Shown here piece after piece: positions 24,526 to 32,533 of a stretch of 40,956 nt of DNA. Numbering within the stretch: the first letter of the stretch is position 1; every line of letters begins with the position of its first letter. The notes below the pieces were generated by a model. That model was not told the origin of the DNA. It saw nothing but the letters and a program-made list of their open reading frames with translations, and searched no databases. The translations under genes were made by a program, and so were the position numbers. Source of the stretch: JAJYSO01 sp964579505 (GTDB lineage Bacteria > Bacteroidota > Bacteroidia > Flavobacteriales > Flavobacteriaceae); contig CAZOGC010000018.1 in assembly GCA_964579505.1 (NCBI GenBank), forward strand, positions 1 through 40,956, written 5' to 3'.

Positions 24526-25355
24526 AAAAGAAAAAAAAATATTCCCGACAAGCTACTAATGACCCGGTACGTGCTAAGAAATTTTTAGGGCAACACTTTT
24601 TAAAAGATGAAGCGGTGGCGCGAGAAATTGGTGAAACACTTCGGTTAACAGCTACCAAAAATGTATTAGAGATTGGTCCGGGTACCGGCGTATTGACGAA
24701 ATACCTACTACCAAAAAAAATAAATTTGGCGGTGATGGAAATTGACCGCGAGTCGGTGGCTTATCTGCAAGACGGGTTTAAGCTGGATAACCTCGAATTA
24801 TCGGCTACTAAATTTGAGTTGATTGAGGCTGATTTTCTTAACTATGACTTAGCCGATTTGTTTACAGGAGAAGAGTTTAGCATCATTGGAAACTTTCCGT
24901 ATAATATTTCTTCACAAATTCTTTTTAAAACGCTTGAAAACCGAGACCGTATTCCTGAATTTGGAGGAATGTTTCAAAAAGAAGTGGCCCGGCGTATATG
25001 CGAAAGACCAGGTAGTAAGACCTACGGAATACTATCTGTATTAACGCAGGCTTTTTATCAAGCTGAATATTTATTTACGGTTCCCCCTACGGTTTTTTCG
25101 CCTCCACCCAAAGTAGATAGCGGCGTTTTACGATTAACCCGCAAAGAAGATTACAGCTTGCCTTGTTCAGAAAAACAGTTCTTTAAGGTGGTGAAACAGG
25201 CTTTTCAACAAAGGCGAAAAACTTTACGAAACAGCTTAAAATCATTTGATTTATCGGATGCAATTAAAAAAGACCCCTTGTTTGGTAAACGTCCGGAGCA
25301 ATTAGGGGTAGAAGAATTTATAGTGCTGACAAATTTAGTGGCTTCAGATAGATAG
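24522..25355 (+). CDS. rsmA: 16S rRNA (adenine1518/1519-N6) dimethyltransferase
   Basis: 277 residues. The entry motif KKFLGQHFLKDEAVAREI, the SAM-binding EIGPGTGVLTKYLL, the acidic EIDRESV, and the catalytic NFPYNISSQILF (the NxPY type of adenine methyltransferases) are all present. The C-terminal domain contains VPPTVFSPPPKVDSGVLRL and the RRKTLRNSLKS helix. It dimethylates two adjacent adenines near the 16S rRNA 3' end during 30S maturation. It is coupled to DUF4286. Confidence 0.96.
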   Translation: MKKKKKYSRQATNDPVRAKKFLGQHFLKDEAVAREIGETLRLTATKNVLEIGPGTGVLTKYLLPKKINLAVMEIDRESVAYLQDGFKLDNLELSATKFELIEADFLNYDLADLFTGEEFSIIGNFPYNISSQILFKTLENRDRIPEFGGMFQKEVARRICERPGSKTYGILSVLTQAFYQAEYLFTVPPTVFSPPPKVDSGVLRLTRKEDYSLPCSEKQFFKVVKQAFQQRRKTLRNSLKSFDLSDAIKKDPLFGKRPEQLGVEEFIVLTNLVASDR

Positions 25356-25469
25356 CTTTTGGGTTGCCTAAGTTCAGCTAAACAAAACTTCGATATGAGT
25401 TTTGCGCTGATTTATTGTGGCTGATAGGGTTAAGTCTTTTTGTTGGAGGACATAGAATACCATAAAACA

Positions 25470-25877
25470 CTACTCTAACGGATTTTTACGTCGCTGTTTC
25501 TTTTCAGCTTGTCGTTTTTTTTCTTGGAGTCTGTTTTTGTGAAATTTTTTACCTGGTTTGGGCTTTTTTCGTTTTTTTGGGCGCTTTAACCCTTCGTGTA
25601 ATAAATGAAAAAATCGCTGAGTAACAAGCTCTTTGTTCTTATGTTGACTGCGCGTTTCTGAGCAGCTAATTTGTAGTGTATTTTCTTTGTTGAGGTAAGA
25701 AGAGAGTTTTGTTTGAAGGCGCTGAATTTCTTCAGGTGAAAAACATTGAGTGTCGGCCAGATTCCATTCTAAAACTACCTTAGAGCTGGTTTTGTTAACG
25801 TGCTGTCCGCCCGGCCCGCTGCTCAAAACTGCTTTGTAGCTAATTTCTTTTAGTAAAAGTGCCTCTTCTATTTTCAT
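25470..25877 (-). CDS. arfB: Alternative ribosome-rescue factor ArfB
   Basis: 135 residues from ATG 25877 (an in-frame ATG at 25889 is a weaker option). The GGQ motif sits in SSGPGGQHVNKTSSKVVLEW, and the release-factor-like domain continues to about residue 95. The tail (about 96-135) is very basic, rich in Lys/Arg, which in ArfB inserts into the empty mRNA channel. The protein releases peptides from ribosomes stalled on mRNAs without a stop codon. RF1/RF2 are excluded by length and lack of codon-recognition domains. Confidence 0.9.
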   Translation of the reverse strand: MKIEEALLLKEISYKAVLSSGPGGQHVNKTSSKVVLEWNLADTQCFSPEEIQRLQTKLSSYLNKENTLQISCSETRSQHKNKELVTQRFFHLLHEGLKRPKKRKKPKPGKKFHKNRLQEKKRQAEKKQRRKNPLE

Positions 25878-25894
25878 AATATCATGCAAATCAA

Positions 25895-25940
25895 CTAAAA
25901 AAATAAACGATTTCTGGAGAAGAACTCTAGAAATCGTTTA
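25895..25940 (-). terminator. accD terminator
   Basis: TAAACGATTTCTGGAG (25904-25919) pairs with 25925-25940 to form a 16-bp stem with one G-T pair and a 5-base loop. The minus strand continues with a T-run, so it ends the accD transcript. Confidence 0.85.
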
Positions 25941-25965
25941 GAAATTGAATTGTGTGTAAACTAGA

Positions 25966-26823
25966 TTACGCTCTTATGGCTCTGTTTAAAATCAAATCTA
26001 AGTAGAGATTGACTTGGTTTTTTAGATCCTTACGTTGAACAATAAAGTCTAAAAACCCGTGTTCTTGCAAAAATTTGGGGCGTTGAAAACCTTCCGGTAA
26101 ATCTTTTCCGGTAGTATCTTTTACCACTCGCGGACCGGCAAACCCAATAAGGGCTCCGGGCTCTGCAATGTTAATGTCGCCTAACATAGCATAAGAAGCG
26201 GTCACCCCGCCGGTAGTGGGATCTGTGTTTAATGAAATATACGGAATACCGGCATCGGCTAATTGCGCCAATTTTACAGAAGTTTTAGCCATTTGCATTA
26301 AAGACAAAATAGCTTCCATCATACGGGCACCTCCGGTTTTTGAAATAATCATTAACGGGGTTTTGTGTTTAAGTGAATAATCAATAGCGCGGGCTATTTT
26401 TTCACCAACAACAGAACCCATAGATCCACCAATAAAACTAAAGTCCATACAGGCAATCACTAGACTTTCGCCTTTAGATTTTCCTACAGCCACACGAATA
26501 GCGTCTTTTAATCCGGTTTTTTCTTGGGCTGCTTTTATACGATCTGTATATTTTTTCTTGTCTTCAAACTTTAAAGGATCTTTAGACACCATGTTTTTGT
26601 CTAACTCTGTAAACTTGTTGTCGTCAAAGAGAATCTCAAAATATTCTTTGCTACCAATGCGTACATGATAGCCATCTTCAGGACTTACATAAAGGTTTTC
26701 TCTTAATTCTTCGGCATCTACTACCTGCCCGGTAGGTGATTTATACCAAAGTCCTTTAGGGGTATCCTTTTTGTTTTTGGTTTCTGTCTGAATTCCTTTT
26801 TTTGTACGTTTAAACCAAGCCAT
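25966..26823 (-). CDS. accD: Acetyl-CoA carboxylase carboxyltransferase beta, zinc ribbon lost
   Basis: 285 residues. The crotonase-like carboxyltransferase core is clear: DFSFIGGSMGSVVGEKIARAI, the oxyanion pair KTGGARMMEA, and DPTTGGVTASYAMLGD. AccD joins AccA to transfer carboxyl from biotin to acetyl-CoA, the first step of fatty-acid synthesis. In E. coli the N-terminus holds a Cys4 zinc ribbon (C27, C30, C46, C49) used for RNA binding and assembly. Here the aligned stretch is LWYKSPTGQVVDAEEL then NLYVSPEDGYHV, with no cysteine, so the ribbon cannot bind zinc. I recall the same in other Flavobacteriaceae. A -7 element lies at 26926-26933. Confidence 0.93.
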   Translation of the reverse strand: MAWFKRTKKGIQTETKNKKDTPKGLWYKSPTGQVVDAEELRENLYVSPEDGYHVRIGSKEYFEILFDDNKFTELDKNMVSKDPLKFEDKKKYTDRIKAAQEKTGLKDAIRVAVGKSKGESLVIACMDFSFIGGSMGSVVGEKIARAIDYSLKHKTPLMIISKTGGARMMEAILSLMQMAKTSVKLAQLADAGIPYISLNTDPTTGGVTASYAMLGDINIAEPGALIGFAGPRVVKDTTGKDLPEGFQRPKFLQEHGFLDFIVQRKDLKNQVNLYLDLILNRAIRA

Positions 26824-26925
26824 ATTGTTGATATATTAAGGTAAATCGTTTCATTTTGCTCCTTAAAGTTACGATAATAAAAAGTTTTGGTTACCTAAAC
26901 TTTACCATTAAACTTTTAGGGAGGG

Positions 26926-26933
26926 CAAAATTA
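26926..26933 (-). promoter_or_regulatory. -7 element for accD
   Basis: The minus strand reads TAATTTTG, an exact match, about 100 bases before the ATG and just past the fbaA stop. Confidence 0.4.
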
Positions 26934-26939
26934 CGGAAA

Positions 26940-28013
26940 TTATTTACTTAAACTGTCAATATTGTTAAGGTCTTCAAAAGCTTTTTTTAAGCGAGCTTTA
27001 AAAGTGTTTTCGCCTTCGCGCAACCATTTTCTGGGGTCGTAGTATTTTTTGTTTGGTGCATCATCTCCATCAGGGTTACCCACTTGTGATTGTAGATAAT
27101 CACTATTTGCTTTAAAATAATCGCGTACGCCGCTCATAAAAGCATATTGTAAATCGGTATCGATATTCATTTTAACAACGCCATAGCCAATAGCTTCGCG
27201 AATTTGCTCTTCTGAAGAACCGCTTCCGCCGTGAAAAACTAAATCTAACGGATTTTCACCCAAGTTGAATTTTTTACTGATAAATTCTTGCGAGTTTTTC
27301 AAGATAATAGGGCGCAATTTTACGTTTCCGGGTTTATACACGCCGTGTACATTGCCAAAAGAAGCAGCAATGGTAAATTGATTAGATACTTTGCTGAGTT
27401 CTTCATAGGCATAAGCCACATCTTCGGGTTGTGTGTATAGGCTGGCATTGTCTACATCAGAGTTGTCTATTCCGTCTTCTTCTCCTCCGGTCATGCCTAA
27501 TTCTATTTCTAAGGTCATGCCCATTTTGCTCATGCGTTCTAGATATTTTTTACTGGTTTCTACGTTTTCTTGTAGGCTTTGTGGACTTAAATCAATCATA
27601 TGAGAACTGAACAATGGTTTGCCGGTTTTGGAAAAATATTTTTCGCCAGCATCTAAAAGTCCATCTAGCCAGGGTAGTCTTTCTTTGTGGCAGTGGTCAG
27701 TGTGTAAAATAACGGTTGCCCCATAAGCTTTGGCTAAATCGTGTACGTGTTTAGCGCCGGCAATTCCACCGAGAATCGCGGCACGTTGGTCAGTGTTGTC
27801 TAGTCCTTTTCCGGCGTTAAAATGTGCTCCTCCGTTAGAAAATTGAAGGATGACAGGTGAGTTTACTTCAACAGCTGTTTCTAACACCGCGTTGATACTA
27901 TCGGAGCCAATTACATTGGCAGCCGGAATGGCATAATGATGCTTTTTTGCATGTTCAAAAATTGCTTGTACTTCTTTTCCGGTAGCTACTCCGGGTTTAA
28001 TGTCGTGAGCCAT
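26940..28013 (-). CDS. fbaA: Class II fructose-bisphosphate aldolase
   Basis: 357 residues, the length of class IIA aldolases. Zinc ligands are visible in ILHTDHCHKERLPW and later in FGNVHGVY and VFHGGSGSS. The conserved EIELGMTGGEEDG loop and the NIDTDLQYAF substrate/zinc segment follow. It splits fructose-1,6-bisphosphate in glycolysis and runs in reverse in gluconeogenesis. The start MAHDIKPGVATGKEV is the usual one. A -7 element lies 25 bases upstream. Confidence 0.95.
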   Translation of the reverse strand: MAHDIKPGVATGKEVQAIFEHAKKHHYAIPAANVIGSDSINAVLETAVEVNSPVILQFSNGGAHFNAGKGLDNTDQRAAILGGIAGAKHVHDLAKAYGATVILHTDHCHKERLPWLDGLLDAGEKYFSKTGKPLFSSHMIDLSPQSLQENVETSKKYLERMSKMGMTLEIELGMTGGEEDGIDNSDVDNASLYTQPEDVAYAYEELSKVSNQFTIAASFGNVHGVYKPGNVKLRPIILKNSQEFISKKFNLGENPLDLVFHGGSGSSEEQIREAIGYGVVKMNIDTDLQYAFMSGVRDYFKANSDYLQSQVGNPDGDDAPNKKYYDPRKWLREGENTFKARLKKAFEDLNNIDSLSK

Positions 28014-28038
28014 AATTATTTATTAAGTTAGAGAAAAA

Positions 28039-28046
28039 CAAAATTA
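28039..28046 (-). promoter_or_regulatory. -7 element for fbaA
   Basis: The minus strand reads TAATTTTG, an exact match, 25 bases before the ATG. Confidence 0.45.
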
Positions 28047-28124
28047 GTAAAATAAACGGGTTAAGCATATAAATTTTTGCAGAGCCTCTTAAGAACTAAT
28101 AACAGATTCTTTTTTTGAGGGTAC

Positions 28125-30701
28125 TTAGAAAGGATAATTTATACCGATATTTAAGACGGAATGTGCAAAATTGTAGTCTTCAAACCATTTTTGTTTGTTA
28201 TATGCGGGGTCGTAGGTTTTAAATCCTAAGTCTAATCGAATAACGAAGAAGCCAAAATCATACCGTAAACCAAATCCGGAGCCTACAGCTAGCTCACCTA
28301 AATCAGAAAAAGAAGAGAAGCGAGAGCGTTCATCTTTTACGTTATCAAGTACGTTCCAAATATTACCTACATCTACAAAAACAGCGCTGTTTAATGAACC
28401 GAATAAATTAAATCTGTATTCTACATTAAAACTCAATTTCATGTTGGCTTCATTAAACTCGTTGGGACTGCCACTGCTCCCGGGCCCCAGGTCGTATGGC
28501 CGCCACCCGCGATTGTCGTTAGATCCGCCGGCAAAAAAACTGCGTACAAAAGGAATGCTTTCTGAATTGCCATACGGAATAGCAATACCGGCAAGCGCTT
28601 TTACGGCCAGTACATTTTTATTACCTAAATCCCAATGTTTGATTAAATCGACTTCAGTTTTTACGTATTGAGAAAAACGTACATCGCTAATATGATAACT
28701 TCCATCATCATCTTTAGTGCGGTTAAAAGCAGAGGAGAGTAATGCTAAACTGTTGCCAACTAGTTCAAAATTTACCCGAAATTGTGTAAATTCTTGATCG
28801 TAAATATTTTCTTGTGTGTTTTTGGTGTAATGAAAGCTAGATCCAAAAATTAAATTGTTTTCGGTTAGACGATTTTTGCGTTCTATCAATTCATTTGCCC
28901 TATTTTTTTCATCGGGGCTTAGCCCAAAATTTACTCCATTTTTAATATCGGCAATAAAATCGTTGGCCCCATTTGGAATAGAAAGTCTAGGAGAAAGGCT
29001 AAGCACGGGGTTGGCTTGCTCAAAATAACTAGGATTGATAGCGCTTACATGATCTTGGGCAATTTGATTTAACCGACTGAAAGAGTTTCGATAAATATTA
29101 AAATAATTATTAGGGTTTAGGTTACGAACATATTGTAAATCAACTAGGTTGAAAAAAACGGATTTTTCTCGATTGGGTTTCCATCGGTAAATAAACTTTG
29201 CTGTGAGGTTTTGTTTGTCCAACCCGATATTATGTTGCGTACTAATACCGGTGCTAATGGTCGTAAACGGGGACATGCTTTTAGGTATAATACGATCTAC
29301 ATTTACAGGAAATATAATTTTAGGAAAGTTGAGTTTAATATCGGCTCCGATTTCTGAAATATTGAAGAATTGATCTTGAGAGCTTACCGAAGCGTCTTTA
29401 GAAGAACCTATACTGGTACGTACGCCAAATTCTAGCGTTTCTAGTCCGTGAAAAACATTTCGAATAAGTAAAGAGCCACCTACTCGAATACCAAAATCTT
29501 GAATATTACTTCGCGATACATCTAAGTTGTAGGTCAACCCAAATTTTTTGCGTGAACGTAAAAATATATTTGCAATTAAACCGGTATTGGTACTGTCTCG
29601 TGGGTCTTCAATAAATTCAATATCCGGGTATTGAAAAATACCAATGTCGTTCATCCGGTCGTAGGTTAATGATCGGTTACGGTCTTTATAAATAGCGCCT
29701 TTTTTTATAAAAATTGCATTGGTCAACGCTTTAGGCCTGTATTGGGATTTGCCGGAACTAAAAAGCGTAAAACCCTTGTAGTGAATACTGTCGGTTATGG
29801 GAAGCAGCCCTTTGGGGCTAGTGTAGTTTGTAAATATGTTTACATCGTTAATGTGTCGTATTTTAAAAGGAAGCGTATACGAAGTGTCTCTTTTTTTTAC
29901 AGTTCGGTTGCTGATGACCGTTTCTACCAGCGCTTTATGATGGGTGTTGATGGTATCTATATTAAAAGTGATGTTTTCTTGGTCGAAATAATAGAGTCCG
30001 TTGTTTCTAAAAAGATAAGTTAGTCGTTGGCGCTCCCAACTAAACCGGCGCGCATCAAATTGTTTGCCGGCTAGGAGAAGCGATTTGTATTTGTGTGCCT
30101 GATATATTGAGTCTATAACCGGATTTTCTATATGGCTGGTAAGCGAATCTACTATATAGGGCTGATGCAACGTAACATAGTAATTGATTTGAGCTCGTTT
30201 TTTGGGAAGCGTATCAATTTTATAAGCGCTTTCTGCATTAAACCAACCGTAGTTCCAATACCAGGCTTTGAGTCTTTGTGCAGATTTTTTGGTTTTTTCT
30301 TTATTTATGATGACAGGTGCTTCACCAACCCGTTTTTTAAATTTTTGCCAATCCACAAAATCTTGCCCCATGCGTTCTACTTGCTTTTTAGACAAGAAGT
30401 TAATCCAGTGTTGCTCTCTCTTAGGCTTTTTGTGAAGCCATTGATAAAATAGAGAATCTGAATGTGGTTTGGCCGCATTGTATATATACAATCTGAGCGG
30501 AAGATTGATTAAAGGTAAAGTAGTATTGGGTTCTTGATAAAGCTGGGCATATACCTGATCGGTAGCTATTTTTGAGCTATCTACGTAAATAGTATTTTGT
30601 GTCAATAAATATTGACCGTCTTTTACCTTTTTTACTGCATTGCATGAAATTAGCAGTAAAACCAGGAGAAATAATAGTATTTTTGTTCGTGACAAATTCA
30701 A
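28125..30701 (-). CDS. BamA/TamA-like outer-membrane assembly lipoprotein
   Basis: About 858 residues from TTG 30701; TTG 30695 is equally possible. The longer frame begins at ATG 30752, but a TAnnTTTG element at 30720-30727 lies inside it, so a downstream start is preferred. Either TTG puts the lipoprotein signal at the very N-terminus, with a lipobox near LLLISC. POTRA-like repeats fill about residues 25-370, and the rest is an outer-membrane beta-barrel with the Omp85 L6-loop-like motif RSFFAGGSNDNRGWRPYDLG. Bacteroidota have such lipidated TamA-like proteins; the likely job is outer-membrane protein insertion or translocation. TamB is not adjacent. Confidence 0.82.
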   Translation of the reverse strand: MNLSRTKILLFLLVLLLISCNAVKKVKDGQYLLTQNTIYVDSSKIATDQVYAQLYQEPNTTLPLINLPLRLYIYNAAKPHSDSLFYQWLHKKPKREQHWINFLSKKQVERMGQDFVDWQKFKKRVGEAPVIINKEKTKKSAQRLKAWYWNYGWFNAESAYKIDTLPKKRAQINYYVTLHQPYIVDSLTSHIENPVIDSIYQAHKYKSLLLAGKQFDARRFSWERQRLTYLFRNNGLYYFDQENITFNIDTINTHHKALVETVISNRTVKKRDTSYTLPFKIRHINDVNIFTNYTSPKGLLPITDSIHYKGFTLFSSGKSQYRPKALTNAIFIKKGAIYKDRNRSLTYDRMNDIGIFQYPDIEFIEDPRDSTNTGLIANIFLRSRKKFGLTYNLDVSRSNIQDFGIRVGGSLLIRNVFHGLETLEFGVRTSIGSSKDASVSSQDQFFNISEIGADIKLNFPKIIFPVNVDRIIPKSMSPFTTISTGISTQHNIGLDKQNLTAKFIYRWKPNREKSVFFNLVDLQYVRNLNPNNYFNIYRNSFSRLNQIAQDHVSAINPSYFEQANPVLSLSPRLSIPNGANDFIADIKNGVNFGLSPDEKNRANELIERKNRLTENNLIFGSSFHYTKNTQENIYDQEFTQFRVNFELVGNSLALLSSAFNRTKDDDGSYHISDVRFSQYVKTEVDLIKHWDLGNKNVLAVKALAGIAIPYGNSESIPFVRSFFAGGSNDNRGWRPYDLGPGSSGSPNEFNEANMKLSFNVEYRFNLFGSLNSAVFVDVGNIWNVLDNVKDERSRFSSFSDLGELAVGSGFGLRYDFGFFVIRLDLGFKTYDPAYNKQKWFEDYNFAHSVLNIGINYPF

Positions 30702-30719
30702 AAAAGGTATTTTAAAGCT

Positions 30720-30727
30720 CAAAAATA
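30720..30727 (-). promoter_or_regulatory. -7 element for the TamA-like gene
   Basis: The minus strand reads TATTTTTG, an exact match. It lies within the longest reading frame and about 18 bases upstream of TTG 30701, so it decides against the ATG start. Confidence 0.5.
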
Positions 30728-30734
30728 CAGTTTT

Positions 30735-31457
30735 ATGCTCAGCAAAAATCAAATAAAACTAATTAACCTTCTCAATCAAAAAAAATACCGTAAAAAAAAG
30801 CAGTTATTTTTTGCCGAAGGTATTAAAACGGTAAAAGAATTATTAGCATCAAACTATGAGTTAGAAAAACTATACGCTACGACCGATATTTTTTATACGG
30901 CCGAAGATAAATATCAACTAATTTCAGAAAACGAGCTTAAAAAAATTAGTCACCTGACTACTCCACAACTCGTTTTGGGCGTATTTAAGATACCCGAAAC
31001 TACTTTTAATTCTTCTGTAAAAATTAATATAGCACTAGATGGAGTGCGCGATCCGGGTAATTTAGGAACCATTATCAGGTTGTGTGATTGGTTTGGTATA
31101 GAGCAATTAATTTGTTCTACAGATACGGTAGATTGTTACAACCCCAAGACGGTACAGGCCACCATGGGATCGTTGGCGCGTGTAAATGTGTTTTATACCA
31201 ATTTGGTAGATTTTTTAGCTGAAAACAAGACTCCGGTTTACGGCACTTTTATGGGCGGAGACCCTATTTACAATCAATCACTTCCTAAAGAAGCAGTCAT
31301 TATAATGGGAAATGAGGCCAACGGCATATCACCGGCGGTAGAAAAACTAGTTAATCATCAAGTAGCTATTCCGCAATTTGGTAAACGCAATCTTACAGAA
31401 AGTTTGAATGTAGCTACGGCTACGGCCATCGTTCTTAATGAATTTATGCGTTGGTAA
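30735..31457 (+). CDS. TrmH/SpoU-family RNA methyltransferase
   Basis: 240 residues. The N-terminal substrate-binding part (about 1-85: KKYRKKKQLFFAEGIKTVKELL) precedes the SPOUT knot domain. Motif 1 is ALDGVRDPGNLGTIIR with the conserved Arg and Asn; motif 2 IIMGNEANGISPAVEKL; motif 3 ATATAIVLNEFMR after RNLTESLNVA. The family transfers a methyl from SAM to a ribose 2'-OH in rRNA or tRNA (RlmB/TsnR-like). The target cannot be told. Its stop abuts the end of the interrupted DUF423 gene on the opposite strand. Confidence 0.9.
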   Translation: MLSKNQIKLINLLNQKKYRKKKQLFFAEGIKTVKELLASNYELEKLYATTDIFYTAEDKYQLISENELKKISHLTTPQLVLGVFKIPETTFNSSVKINIALDGVRDPGNLGTIIRLCDWFGIEQLICSTDTVDCYNPKTVQATMGSLARVNVFYTNLVDFLAENKTPVYGTFMGGDPIYNQSLPKEAVIIMGNEANGISPAVEKLVNHQVAIPQFGKRNLTESLNVATATAIVLNEFMRW

Positions 31458-31835
31458 TTACCGTAAAACGACCAAGAACAACAGCGCCCAGCCGGCAATA
31501 AGAAATAATCCACCTAGTGGAGTAATAGGGCCGAGTGCTTTGATTTTTTTGCCGGCAGTAGCAGACAGACATAGGCCGTAAATACTAAAAGGGAAAAGAA
31601 AGGTTCCGATAATAAAACATCAACTCATCCATTCGGCTATAGCGGTATTTAAAGGAAGCGCTAACCCCACCGCCAGTAAGACGAGGGCGTGATACATTTG
31701 ATATTTTACCCCGGTTTGAAAACTTTCCATTCGTTCAGTAGTAAATTTTTCTTTGAGTAAATGAGCGCCAAAGGCGCCTAATATAACGGCTAATCCACCG
31801 TAAATAGTAGCAAAAATAAGAGCGATTTCTTTCAT
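31458..31835 (-). pseudogene. DUF423 family membrane protein interrupted by an in-frame TGA
   Basis: The full frame is 125 codons, the family's usual length, but codon 72 is TGA (31620-31622). Before it: MKEIALIFATIYGGLAVILG, AFGAHLLKEK and MYHALVLLAVGLALPLNT, the N-terminal half of DUF423 with two helices. After the TGA, in the same frame: CFIIGTFLFPFSIYGLCLSA, then LGPITPLGGLFLIAGWALLF, the remaining helices and signature, ending in TAA. At the TGA the family usually has Trp (SWxFxxGxxLF), so a TGG-to-TGA change is the simplest reading. The gene is third in the satD operon, five bases after DUF3307. It could be a true pseudogene, a sequencing error or read-through. Confidence 0.85.
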
Positions 31836-31840
31836 GTTTT

Positions 31841-32533
31841 TTATGTTAAGATAAGAAGTACTCCTGTGGCAATGGCCATTCCAAAGCTAAGCAGTGTACC
31901 GATAAGCATGTATTCAGTCAGTTTTCGATTAGAAGCTTTTAAATCGTTAAATCGAAAAACAGATTTAGCGGTGATGAGAAAGCCAATAGCCTCCCAATGG
32001 TTTAATAAAATAAAGATGAGTACCAAGAGCCGCTCTATGATGCCAATAATTTTACCGGCTTTGGGTAAAGAAACGGCGCTATCTTCTTTAAAAGCCCAAC
32101 CGGCCATACATTTGTCTATAATAATTCCGACAGGTAAGGTTAAAAATAAAAAAGCAACCACTATTTTTAGGTTGATGTGTGTTAGAAAATTTTGAGGAAT
32201 AAAAGCCGGATTCACCCAATAACATGCCAAAACAATAATAATGAGATGTGCTATTTGATCGGTAAAGAAAGGCCATTGTTGTTTGGTTGTTTTTGCCGAT
32301 ATATATAATTTACACGTGTCAATTATTCCGTGAGACAAGCTGATGAATAAGGCTAATTTCCAATAGTTTAAATTCCAAGTAATTAATAGGATGAGTGCGA
32401 AGTGAATGACTACGTGTAAATATAAGTAAGGAGATTTTAATTTGTTTTCTTGTTTGTCTTTTACCCAAGCATCAAACTGAAGAACAAAATCTCCTAATAA
32501 ATGTGCCAGTATAAGTTTAAGAAGTAGGCTCAT
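31841..32533 (-). CDS. DUF3307 family membrane protein
   Basis: 230 residues with six or seven membrane helices. The N-terminal LLLKLILAHLLGDFVLQFDAWVKDKQENK is the DUF3307 signature; HGIIDTCKLYI and FFTDQIAHLIII are later family motifs with His and Asp residues spaced as for a metal or catalytic site inside the membrane. The second half (about 130-228) is a further membrane segment carrying a charged loop (FRFNDLKASNRKLTEYM). Function unknown. It overlaps satD by four bases (ATGA), which implies coupling, and I recall the two families as frequent neighbours. Confidence 0.85.
   Translation of the reverse strand: MSLLLKLILAHLLGDFVLQFDAWVKDKQENKLKSPYLYLHVVIHFALILLITWNLNYWKLALFISLSHGIIDTCKLYISAKTTKQQWPFFTDQIAHLIIIVLACYWVNPAFIPQNFLTHINLKIVVAFLFLTLPVGIIIDKCMAGWAFKEDSAVSLPKAGKIIGIIERLLVLIFILLNHWEAIGFLITAKSVFRFNDLKASNRKLTEYMLIGTLLSFGMAIATGVLLILT

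Noticed and set aside
25383..25404. A hairpin (7-bp stem) after rsmA as a terminator.
   Set aside because: No T-run follows it, so termination is not supported.
31620..31622. TGA read as tryptophan (code 4) or selenocysteine.
   Set aside because: TGA is the stop of rpmH, DUF4286, satD and the thioredoxin lipoprotein here, and no SECIS-like hairpin follows the codon.
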